Part shown: positions 8,781-15,838 of the stretch, one piece after another | Layout of the letters: each line of letters opens with the position of its first letter | How positions within the stretch are numbered: the stretch's first letter is position 1 | Source: an uncultured Lachnospiraceae bacterium | GTDB lineage: Bacteria > Bacillota > Clostridia > Lachnospirales > Lachnospiraceae | Direction: 5' to 3' | DNA: 64,000 nt | Assembly: GCA_947643615.1 (NCBI GenBank) | Contig: CANRWO010000009.1 | Coordinates: 1 to 64,000, forward strand | Position numbers and translations under genes: made by a program | The notes under the pieces: model-generated | Database searches by the model: none | Told to the model about the DNA's origin: nothing | The model's input: the letters and a program-made list of their open reading frames with translations, nothing else

Positions 8781-10301
8781 ATGCAGGAGTATGTGACAGA
8801 ATTATCAAAATATTTTATAAATATTTGCATGGTCATTTATACATTGTTGTGTTTTCTGGTATTCGCGGGTGAAAGAGTGAATGCAAGGATCATCCATGTG
8901 ACACAGACTATTCTGATCTTTGCGGTTCAGCTGCTGTGCTTTGCGGATCTGACGTTAGTCAGTGAGGATATGCAGTATTTATTTTTCTATGTCTTTGTAC
9001 AGGTATTTTTGATTGCAGTCATGGTGATCGTGCCGATGATCTATGAAAATGTGAACCGCCTTTTGATGAACAACATGTGTATGTTGGCGGGAACAGGGCT
9101 TTGTATGATTTCCAGGCTGTCCTTTAACAAAGCAGTCAAGCAGTACATCATAATATTGGTGTCCCTGATCATTGCTCTGTTTATTCCCTACCTGCTGTCA
9201 AGGATCCGTTTCCTGAAGAAGCTCACATGGGTGTATGCCGCTGTGGGGATCGGCGCCTTAAGCCTGGTGCTGGTAATGGGAGAGGTAACATACGGCTCCA
9301 AGATTTCATTCAGCATTCGGGGGATCAGCTTCCAACCCTCCGAATTTGTAAAGATCCTCTTTATTTTCTTTCTGGCAGGCGCGCTCTGGGAAAAATACAG
9401 CTTTGCGCGGGTGGCGGTAACGGCGGTGATAGCAGGCCTGCATGTAATAGTGCTGGTGGTGTCCACAGATCTCGGAAGTGCATTGATCTTTTTTGTGGGA
9501 TATGTTTTTGTGGTATTTGCCGCTACCAGGAATTATCTGTATCTTCTCTGCGGGGCGGTTGGAGGGAGCGGCGCCGCCTATGTGGCATATCAACTATTCA
9601 GCCACGTTAAGACCAGGGTGCTTGCATGGAGGGATCCATGGACTTATATTGACAATCAGGGGTATCAGATCACCCAGTCCCTGTTTGCCATAGGCAGCGG
9701 AAGCTGGTTTGGCATGGGGCTGCTGCAGGGGGATCCGAAGAGAATCCCAAAAGTGGATGCGGATTTTATTTTTTCTTCGGTGTGTGAGGAGCTTGGAGTT
9801 ATTTTCGGCATCTGCCTGGTTTTGATCATGGTAAGCTGCTTTACCATGATGATGTATGTCGCGGCACAGATCCGTGACCGGTTTTACCAGACCATCGTTT
9901 ACGGAATCGGCATCATGTACATTTTCCAGATTTTCCTTACCGTTGGAGGCGGTATCAAGCTGATTCCCCTGACCGGGGTAACGCTTCCGTTTATCAGCTA
10001 TGGCGGAAGTTCCGTCATGACAACTATGATCATGTTTTTTATTATACAGGGCATATATATTCGGCTGCAGCAGGAAGGAGGCGGGCACAATGGCGGAAGA
10101 AAAGCAAACCACGCGCCCAAGACAGCAGGGGCGTCAGTCAGGTCAAACCGGGCAGACAGGCCGGGAACACCAGCCGGGCCAAACCGGGCAGACAGGCCGG
10201 GTACGCCAGCCGGGTCAAACCAGGCAGGCCGGGCAGCGGCAAAAGGGGCAGATGCTGCCGGAGGATCGGCAGGGACGGCAAAACAGGCAGGCCCCGTCTA
10301 A
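8781..10301 (+). CDS. FtsW/RodA/SpoVE family peptidoglycan polymerase
   Basis: SEDS glycosyltransferase that polymerises lipid II with a partner class B PBP, encoded next. About ten membrane segments are visible, with SEDS motifs FQPSEFVKILFIFFLAG and GVTLPFISYGGSSVMTT. The track ORF starts at GTG 8754, overlapping the U32 region; ATG 8781 (MQEYVTEL) has GGAAGGGA at better spacing. After the last membrane helix the protein runs on for ~85 residues of G/P/R-rich repeat (NRADRPGTPAG units) that overlaps the PBP gene by 212 nt. Whether it serves elongation, division or spore cortex cannot be decided from sequence alone. Confidence 0.92.
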   Translation: MQEYVTELSKYFINICMVIYTLLCFLVFAGERVNARIIHVTQTILIFAVQLLCFADLTLVSEDMQYLFFYVFVQVFLIAVMVIVPMIYENVNRLLMNNMCMLAGTGLCMISRLSFNKAVKQYIIILVSLIIALFIPYLLSRIRFLKKLTWVYAAVGIGALSLVLVMGEVTYGSKISFSIRGISFQPSEFVKILFIFFLAGALWEKYSFARVAVTAVIAGLHVIVLVVSTDLGSALIFFVGYVFVVFAATRNYLYLLCGAVGGSGAAYVAYQLFSHVKTRVLAWRDPWTYIDNQGYQITQSLFAIGSGSWFGMGLLQGDPKRIPKVDADFIFSSVCEELGVIFGICLVLIMVSCFTMMMYVAAQIRDRFYQTIVYGIGIMYIFQIFLTVGGGIKLIPLTGVTLPFISYGGSSVMTTMIMFFIIQGIYIRLQQEGGGHNGGRKANHAPKTAGASVRSNRADRPGTPAGPNRADRPGTPAGSNQAGRAAAKGADAAGGSAGTAKQAGPV

Positions 10302-11763
10302 GGCTTTGGGGAGACAACGTCAGCCGGGGAAGGGCCGGGCTTCTGTGAAATACAGCGGTAACCGGACGGAGATTATGGTGTCCTGCGGGTTTTTCCTGGT
10401 GCTCTTTGCGGTAATGATCGGTTACCTGGGATACTTTACCGCCACCAGGGAGCAGGAGATGATAAACAACAGCTATAATTCCAGGCAGGAAATATTGCTT
10501 TCCCGGAATTACAGGGGTGCCATTTATTCCAGGGACGGGGAAGTGCTGGCGGAAACGGTTTTGGACGGTGAACAGAATGAGACCAGGGTATATCCTTTTG
10601 GCCCTCTTTTTTCCCATGTGGTGGGTTATTCCACCCAGGGGCGCATGGGGGTGGAGGCGCTGGCAAATTACTATCTGATCAACACCAACACATCCCTGAA
10701 CAATAAGGTGGCAAACGATATGGCGGGAGTTAAGAATCCCGGTGACAATGTATATACCACGCTGGATGCCCAGATCCAGGAGGTGGCAGATTCCGAATTG
10801 AGTATATACCGCGGTGCCATTGTAGTGACGGAAGTGTCCACGGGAAAGGTGTTGGCTATGGTTTCCCATCCCAATTTCGACCCCAATGAGATCCAGGAGA
10901 TCTGGGATTCCCTGGTGGAGGACGATTCCAACTCTGTGTTGCTTAACCGCAGTACCCAGGGGTTATATCCTCCGGGTTCTACTTTTAAAATTGTGACGGC
11001 TCTTGAATATATCCGGGAAAATCCCACAAGCTATAATGGGTATTCCTTCCAGTGCCCCGGCTATTTCGAGGTTGACGGCAGCCGGATTAACTGTTACCAT
11101 GGCTCTGTCCATGGGCAGGTGGATTTTAACCGGTCCTTTGCAAAGTCCTGCAACGCTTCCTTTGCCAATATCGGAATGGGACTTGACAGGGAGGCATTTG
11201 CGGACACATTGGAGGAACTGCTTTTCGGCGAAGAGCTGCCGCTGCCTTTGGCCCACGCCAAGAGCAGCACCGCCGTATCTGCTGATATTTCTGCAAACAG
11301 TATGATGCAGACTTCTATCGGCCAGGGGACGACACAGATTACCCCCATGCATTTGAATATGATCACATGTGCCATTGCGAACGACGGGATATTAATGAAG
11401 CCGTATTTTATCGACCATGTGGAAAATGATGCCGGGAATATTGTGAAATCGTTCAAACCAAACGCCTTTGGAAGATTGATGAGCGAGGAAGAAGCGGCGG
11501 CCGTGACGCAGCTGATGACGGAGGTGGTGGAGAACGGCACCGCCACAAAATTATCCGGCCTTGCTTACACGGCTGCAGGAAAAACCGGTTCTGCGGAATA
11601 TAACAATATAAAGGGAGACAGCCATGCGTGGTTTACGGGGTTTGCCCCGGCGGAGGACCCGGAGGTCTGTGTCACGATCATTGTGGAAGGGGCAGGAAGC
11701 GGCGGCGATTATGCGGTTCCCATTGCCAAGAGGATATTCGACGCATATTTCAGGGAGAAATAA
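10090..11763 (+). CDS. Class B penicillin-binding protein (PBP2/PbpA-like transpeptidase)
   Basis: D,D-transpeptidase that cross-links peptidoglycan, anchored by one N-terminal helix (CGFFLVLFAVMIGYLGYF, about residues 98-115). All three active-site motifs are intact: STFK (about residue 297), SCN (about 353) and KTGS (about 498). The start is secure: AGGAAGGAGG lies 8 nt before ATG 10090, although this is deep inside the ftsW-family ORF. The first ~90 residues are a cytosolic Q/G/R-rich tail with 12-residue repeats (GQTGQTGR). Translational coupling to the SEDS gene is likely. Confidence 0.93.
   Translation: MAEEKQTTRPRQQGRQSGQTGQTGREHQPGQTGQTGRVRQPGQTRQAGQRQKGQMLPEDRQGRQNRQAPSKALGRQRQPGKGRASVKYSGNRTEIMVSCGFFLVLFAVMIGYLGYFTATREQEMINNSYNSRQEILLSRNYRGAIYSRDGEVLAETVLDGEQNETRVYPFGPLFSHVVGYSTQGRMGVEALANYYLINTNTSLNNKVANDMAGVKNPGDNVYTTLDAQIQEVADSELSIYRGAIVVTEVSTGKVLAMVSHPNFDPNEIQEIWDSLVEDDSNSVLLNRSTQGLYPPGSTFKIVTALEYIRENPTSYNGYSFQCPGYFEVDGSRINCYHGSVHGQVDFNRSFAKSCNASFANIGMGLDREAFADTLEELLFGEELPLPLAHAKSSTAVSADISANSMMQTSIGQGTTQITPMHLNMITCAIANDGILMKPYFIDHVENDAGNIVKSFKPNAFGRLMSEEEAAAVTQLMTEVVENGTATKLSGLAYTAAGKTGSAEYNNIKGDSHAWFTGFAPAEDPEVCVTIIVEGAGSGGDYAVPIAKRIFDAYFREK
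10142..10239 (+). repeat. 36-bp tandem repeat coding in two frames
   Basis: Copies at 10142-10177 and 10178-10213 differ at 3 of 36 positions, with a shorter third copy after. Because 36 is divisible by three, each copy adds 12 residues to both the SEDS C-terminal tail and the PBP N-terminal tail. Confidence 0.85.
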
Positions 11764-11791
11764 GGACTGATCCCTGCAAGGGAGGTTTGTC

Positions 11792-11830
11792 ATGCAAAAA
11801 ATAAAAAGGTTGCGCGAAACGGCCGATTAG
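11792..11830 (+). CDS. Possible 12-residue mini-ORF after the PBP gene
   Basis: ATG with GGGAGG 8 nt upstream, encoding MQKIKRLRETAD and then TAG. It overlaps the NUDIX promoter -35. Too short to judge coding capacity; recorded because the ribosome-binding site is strong. Confidence 0.2.
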   Translation: MQKIKRLRETAD

Positions 11831-11838
11831 ACTATACT
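11810..11838 (+). promoter_or_regulatory. sigmaA promoter upstream of the NUDIX gene
   Basis: TTGCGC-N17-TATACT, 42 nt before the NUDIX ATG. Confidence 0.6.
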
Positions 11839-11880
11839 GAGTTTAGGTCAGGGTTGTGACCACCGACAGGAGGAATTGCA

Positions 11881-12333
11881 ATGATAGAAGCAACAAGCTG
11901 TGGTGGTGTGGTAATTTTTCGCGGAAAGATACTGCTTTTGTATAAAAATTTCAAGAATAAATACGAAGGCTGGGTATTGCCAAAGGGTACTGTCGAGCAG
12001 GGAGAAGACTATAAGGAAACTGCTTTGAGGGAGGTTCTGGAGGAAACGGGAGCGAAGGCTACCATCATAAAGTTTGTCGGAACCAGCGAATATTCCTTTA
12101 CCGTTCCTGAGGATACGGTAGAGAAAGAGGTTCACTGGTACCTGATGATGGCGGACAGTTATTACAGTAAACCACAAAAAGAAGAGTACTTTGTAGATTC
12201 CGGGTTCTACAAATACCATGAAGCGTATCATCTTTTAAAATTTGCCAATGAAAAGCAGATTCTGGAGACTGCGTACAACGAATATCTGGAATTGAAAAAG
12301 AATAACTTATGGGGCAGCCGGAAATATTTTTAG
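11881..12333 (+). CDS. NUDIX hydrolase
   Basis: Hydrolyses nucleoside diphosphates linked to another moiety; the exact substrate is not predictable. The Nudix box G-x5-E-x7-REVLEETGA is perfect (residues ~42-64), with the acidic metal ligands present. A C-terminal portion rich in aromatic and charged residues extends it to 150 aa, typical of diadenosine-polyphosphate or housecleaning enzymes. AGGAGG lies 7 nt before the ATG. It seems to be the first gene of a run continuing to the two uncharacterised proteins and gerW. Confidence 0.9.
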   Translation: MIEATSCGGVVIFRGKILLLYKNFKNKYEGWVLPKGTVEQGEDYKETALREVLEETGAKATIIKFVGTSEYSFTVPEDTVEKEVHWYLMMADSYYSKPQKEEYFVDSGFYKYHEAYHLLKFANEKQILETAYNEYLELKKNNLWGSRKYF

Positions 12334-12358
12334 CTGCCCATTTTTAAGGAATAAAACC

Positions 12359-12682
12359 ATGGCGGAAAAGGTTCGGTACCACTCCAAATTGTACCTGAGT
12401 GAGGGAATCACAGGGAAGAAATTGGATAAAATAAAGAAAAAGCTGGAAAAAAAGCCGTTGCTTTCCGGTGTTTTTTTGATTGCGGTTTCCGTGAACCCGT
12501 CCGACCAGCTTGATATTTTCGAAGCCAGGCTGCTGGCACAGTCTTATTTTGAAAAGAACCCGCCCTATGTCATCGGTATTGCAGAGAACCGCCAGGAGGC
12601 GGTATTGCTGGTGGAGCAGATTGTCCAGGAATGCCTGCGGGAGCGGGGGGACTGCGCCTTGAAGGAGTATCTGCTATGTTGA
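12359..12682 (+). CDS. Conserved uncharacterised protein, 107 aa
   Basis: No family recognised. Mixed alpha/beta, no signal peptide or membrane segment; a lysine-rich stretch (residues ~19-31, GKKLDKIKKKLEKK) precedes a hydrophobic strand (LLSGVFLIAVSV). Probably cytosolic. AAGGA precedes the ATG at 8 nt, and the stop overlaps the next gene's ATG by 7 nt, so it is translationally coupled to the DUF2953 gene. The gene order next to a NUDIX hydrolase and gerW is the only functional hint. Confidence 0.75.
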   Translation: MAEKVRYHSKLYLSEGITGKKLDKIKKKLEKKPLLSGVFLIAVSVNPSDQLDIFEARLLAQSYFEKNPPYVIGIAENRQEAVLLVEQIVQECLRERGDCALKEYLLC

Positions 12683-13683
12683 GTATCCTACTGAAAATCC
12701 TTTCCATATTAGGTATCCTTCTCCTGTGGCTTCTGGGAATAGCACTGTTGTTGGTACTTTTGGCGCTGTTTTACCCTATAAGCTATAAGCTGGCGGGCAA
12801 AAAGGATACTGGGCAGACGGCCGTAAGCGCAAAGGCCTCATGGCTGTTTGGCATAGTCCGCGTCAGTTTTGAATATCCGGAGCCGGGGAGAGTGCTTTTG
12901 AAAGTATTGTTCTTTACCCTTTTTGACTCAGGGAAAGAAATTGCCGATAAAGCCGGGGCGGGTCCCGGTGAGGCTGAAAAAGCTGTAAAAGGGCCGGGCA
13001 AAGCAAAACAGGGCCAAGAACAGGGCGGACAGGGATCCGCACAGGAGGAGTGCCCGGAAATGCCCGGGAAAGGCCAGGCAAGTCCAGGAGGGAAGGAGCA
13101 GGAAAAGGGCACAGATCAGGAAAGCACATCATCGGAAGTTGCCCCAGACCAGGCCAATGCACCCCGCCAAAATCCGGAATCAGGGGACGGTTCTCCGGGC
13201 AGCGGTCCGGAACCAGGTGAATCCGAAGATAATACAGATCCTTTTCTTTTCAAAAAATTTAAAAAGATAAAGTACACATTTCGCAGTATATATGATAAAA
13301 TAAAAAATATTTGGGAGAATATATCATATTATATTGAGTTACTCCAGGAAGAGGAGACAAAGCTATTGTTTTCCCATGTGGTTTTCCGGCTGGGAAAGTT
13401 GCTGAGAAGCATACGTCCCCGGCAGGTCAGGGGCCGGGTATTGTTTGGCACGGGTTCCCCTGACACCACGGGATATGCCTATGGCATGTATGGGATGCTG
13501 TGGCCCGTCCTGGGAAACAGTTTTTTGGTAACACCCGATTTTACCAGGGCGGTACTGGAAGGTGATATCTGCCTCTCCGGGCGTATCACGGTCTTTACGA
13601 TTCTGTGGAACGGACTGGGAATACTGTTAGATAAAAAATTGAAAAGGTTTATCAGGAAAATGAAAGCAGGGAGGACAAAGTAA
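12676..13683 (+). CDS. DUF2953 family membrane protein
   Basis: Membrane-anchored protein of unknown function; relatives (B. subtilis YtfI) lie beside ytfJ/gerW, as here. ATG 12676 (MLSILLKILSILG) has GGAG 8 nt upstream; the track's 12631 start lacks one. One strong N-terminal helix (residues ~5-35) is followed by a ~110-residue low-complexity segment (residues ~85-190) rich in G, P, Q and E, then a conserved C-terminal part (FRLGKLLRSIRPRQVRGRVLFGTGSPDTTGYAYG) typical of the family. The stop abuts the gerW start. The disordered insert is unusually long. A sporulation-linked role is inferred from position only. Confidence 0.8.
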   Translation: MLSILLKILSILGILLLWLLGIALLLVLLALFYPISYKLAGKKDTGQTAVSAKASWLFGIVRVSFEYPEPGRVLLKVLFFTLFDSGKEIADKAGAGPGEAEKAVKGPGKAKQGQEQGGQGSAQEECPEMPGKGQASPGGKEQEKGTDQESTSSEVAPDQANAPRQNPESGDGSPGSGPEPGESEDNTDPFLFKKFKKIKYTFRSIYDKIKNIWENISYYIELLQEEETKLLFSHVVFRLGKLLRSIRPRQVRGRVLFGTGSPDTTGYAYGMYGMLWPVLGNSFLVTPDFTRAVLEGDICLSGRITVFTILWNGLGILLDKKLKRFIRKMKAGRTK

Positions 13684-14106
13684 ATGGCAGATAAAGAAAA
13701 TCAGTTTCAAGGTGTAGTGGAATCACTGCTAAAGGGAATGGATACGGTGCTTTCCACCAAGACGGTAGTGGGAGAAGCCACGCAGATCGGGGATACCATT
13801 ATTCTGCCTTTGGTGGACGTGAGCTTCGGCGTAGGCGCCGGGGCCGGCAGCAACGGAGAGAAAAATTCGGCATCCGGGGCCGGCGGCTTAGGCGGCAAGA
13901 TGACTCCCAGCGCAGTCCTGGTGATCAAGAACGGCTCTACCAAGCTTGTAAATATCAAGAATCAGGATGCAGTTACCAAAGTACTGGATATGATCCCGGA
14001 TATAGTGGAAAGGTTTACCAAGCCTAAGGATCAGAACGTTGATATATCGGACGCTGAAGTAGTAGATATCGCTTTTCCCGAGGACGGAAAAGAAAGTACG
14101 GATTGA
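13684..14106 (+). CDS. gerW: GerW family sporulation protein (YtfJ)
   Basis: Sporulation protein related to B. subtilis YtfJ/GerW, which is needed for efficient germination with some nutrients. The core GEATQIGDTIILPLVDVSFGVGAGAG and MTPSAVLVIKNGSTKLV is characteristic; the glycine-rich loop (residues ~58-78) is usual. At 140 aa it is full length, with no membrane segment. It starts directly after the DUF2953 stop, with GGGAGG in the end of that gene. The pairing strongly resembles ytfI-ytfJ order, and shows the organism belongs to a spore-forming lineage. Confidence 0.9.
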   Translation: MADKENQFQGVVESLLKGMDTVLSTKTVVGEATQIGDTIILPLVDVSFGVGAGAGSNGEKNSASGAGGLGGKMTPSAVLVIKNGSTKLVNIKNQDAVTKVLDMIPDIVERFTKPKDQNVDISDAEVVDIAFPEDGKESTD

Positions 14107-14202
14107 CAGGCATTTAACCGACAGCGGATGAATATAATAGAGTGAAGATTCTCTGGAAAAAGATCTTATGCAGGAGGACTGCGGCGGGATCCGGATTGCC
14201 AT

Positions 14203-14343
14203 ATGAAGAAAATGATTGGGTGCATTGCCTTTCTGGTCGCCATCGGGATGCTGATCATGCTGATCGCACACAACCGGTTGATCGGTTTGATCATCATCGC
14301 TCTGTTACTGTTCGTCGGATATATTTGTGTCTGCGGTGATTAA
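14203..14343 (+). CDS. Small membrane protein, 46 aa (not in ORF track)
   Basis: ORF beginning MKKMIGCIAFLVAIGMLIMLIAHN and ending in a second hydrophobic stretch (LIGLIIIALLLFVGYICVC). Two helices joined by a short polar turn with HNR. No family recognised. It fills the gap between gerW and the J-domain-like gene, has no frame competition, and its TAA is 14 nt before the next ATG. GGAGG exists but about 25 nt upstream, so the start signal is weak. The composition is consistent with a real short membrane protein. Confidence 0.55.
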   Translation: MKKMIGCIAFLVAIGMLIMLIAHNRLIGLIIIALLLFVGYICVCGD

Positions 14344-14356
14344 GAGGTTGATTCGA

Positions 14357-14884
14357 ATGATTGATTGGGACGAGGTAAACAGCGCGGAGAATGTGGATGA
14401 GCTGAAAAGCGTCAAACTCTGGCTGTTTCAGGAAAATATACGTTTGGAAAACGAACGGAAGGAGCTTGCGCTTTCCCGGGAGAGGTTCAACAGCGAACGT
14501 GTGAAGCTCCGTCAGGAAATGGACGAGCTGAACCGTAAGACATTGATGGAAAGGAAGCGTTTGAAAGAGGAGGCTATTTTTTTTGAAAAGAAGATGGCCA
14601 TCCTGCAGGACGGTTTTAAGCATTTGGATGAAGACAGACGTTCCCTGGAGAGGCAGAAAATGGAATTTGCGGCGGAAAGGCTCAGTATTGCCAGGCAGGC
14701 AAGCTGGGGGCCGGCTTCCGAGGAAGCCGTGAAGATTCTGTTCAGGGGGGCCAACAATTCACTTGCACTGAGGAAGCGGTATCGTGACCTGGTAAAGATT
14801 TTCCATCCGGACAACCTGTTTGGGGATGAAGAGCTGGTGCAGATGATAAACCGCGAATATATGAGACGCAGGGAAGAACAATAG
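14357..14884 (+). CDS. Coiled-coil protein with C-terminal J-domain-like segment
   Basis: Residues ~10-120 form a highly charged coiled coil, followed by KRYRDLVKIFHPDNLFGDEELVQMINREYMRRRE, which carries the HPD tripeptide between helices II and III of a DnaJ-type J-domain. A truncated J-domain at the C-terminus suggests an Hsp70 (DnaK) co-chaperone or adaptor, but helix I is not obvious. ATG 14357 (MIDWDEVN) is preferred because AGAGG precedes it; the track start at 14327 lies inside the upstream small gene. 175 aa. Function is unproven; the name rests on the HPD motif alone. Confidence 0.65.
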   Translation: MIDWDEVNSAENVDELKSVKLWLFQENIRLENERKELALSRERFNSERVKLRQEMDELNRKTLMERKRLKEEAIFFEKKMAILQDGFKHLDEDRRSLERQKMEFAAERLSIARQASWGPASEEAVKILFRGANNSLALRKRYRDLVKIFHPDNLFGDEELVQMINREYMRRREEQ

Positions 14885-14960
14885 TCATGCGTAAGAAAAT
14901 ACAGTTAAATTTTCAGAGGTATAAATAAAACCGGCATAGAAGAGACGGAGAGGGAACAAA

Positions 14961-14990
14961 AAAAGAGCAGTCATCCTGCTCTTTTCGTTT
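14961..14990. terminator. Bidirectional terminator
   Basis: AAAAGAGCAG-TCATC-CTGCTCTTTT is a perfect 10-bp stem with an A-run on one side and a T-rich tail on the other. It lies between the J-domain-like gene (+) and rpmB (-) and can serve both. Confidence 0.85.
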
Positions 14991-15035
14991 AAATCCTTAT
15001 TTAATGCCTTACATTTGAAGCCTGAGTGAAGAATA

Positions 15036-15221
15036 TTAAACTCTTTCCACTTTGCCGGACTTCAGGCAGCTGGTGCAGACATGCAGCCTTTTGGAAGCAC
15101 CATTAACCATGCACTTTACTCTTTTAACGTTAGCTTTCCAAATTGCATTGCTTCTTCTATGGGAATGGCTTACGTTATTACCGAAATGAACGCCCTTGCC
15201 ACAAATATCACACTTAGCCAT
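15036..15221 (-). CDS. rpmB: 50S ribosomal protein L28
   Basis: Ribosomal large-subunit protein, 61 aa. Starts MAKCDICGKGVHFGNNVSHSHRRSN and contains CTSCLKSGKV; the CxxC pairs mark the zinc-binding form of L28. AGGAGG lies 7 nt upstream of the ATG on the minus strand. It is monocistronic, divergent from the asp23-like gene, as in most Firmicutes. Confidence 0.97.
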   Translation of the reverse strand: MAKCDICGKGVHFGNNVSHSHRRSNAIWKANVKRVKCMVNGASKRLHVCTSCLKSGKVERV

Positions 15222-15465
15222 CTTGACACCTCCTCGACACTTACTTTTTCCGTATCAAAGCAGCTTTCCCGCTTTGAAAACCTGTACATTTTTGCACAGA
15301 AAACTCGCAACATTGATATATTACCAGAAATAAGCAGGAAAAGCAAGTAAAAAAAATCTTTTTTTAATTTTTATATTTATTGTTTCCTTTTTTAGGGAAA
15401 GCTGTTAGAATACAGTATATATGTCTGCTCTTTTCGGCGGACTAACAGAAAGGAATGGTAGCGAT

Positions 15466-15825
15466 ATGAAAGGTTCTTCTATGAATACCCATATGGGAAA
15501 TATTGTCATCGACAATGAAGTGATCGCTCAATACGCCGGCAGTGTGGCGGTGGAATGCTTTGGTATTGTGGGGATGGCCGGCGTGAATATGAAGGATGGA
15601 CTTGTCAGGCTGCTGAAGATGGATAGCATTACCAGGGGCATCAGCGTGTCCTTGAACCAGAATAAGCTGATCCTGGATTTCCATGTAATTGTTGCATACG
15701 GTGTGAGTATTCTGGCTGTGGCGGATAATCTGATTGACAGCGTAAAATATAAGGTGGAAGAGTTTACCGGCATTGAGATCGAAAAGATCAACATCTATGT
15801 AGATGGTGTCCGAGTGATTGATTAA
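15466..15825 (+). CDS. Asp23/Gls24 family envelope stress response protein
   Basis: Member of the Asp23 (YloU) family, a membrane-associated protein linked to cell-envelope homeostasis. NIVIDNEVIAQYAGSVAVECFGIVGMAG is the family core, followed by beta strands up to KINIYVDGVRVID. ATG 15466 is preferred (GAAAGGA about 11 nt upstream, MKGSSMNTHMGN); the track start at 15421 would add 15 residues. 119 aa. The gene ends 13 nt before the FakA-like start with a shared AAGGAGG, the conserved yloU-yloV pair of Firmicutes. Confidence 0.92.
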   Translation: MKGSSMNTHMGNIVIDNEVIAQYAGSVAVECFGIVGMAGVNMKDGLVRLLKMDSITRGISVSLNQNKLILDFHVIVAYGVSILAVADNLIDSVKYKVEEFTGIEIEKINIYVDGVRVID

Positions 15826-15838
15826 GGAGGACTTTATC

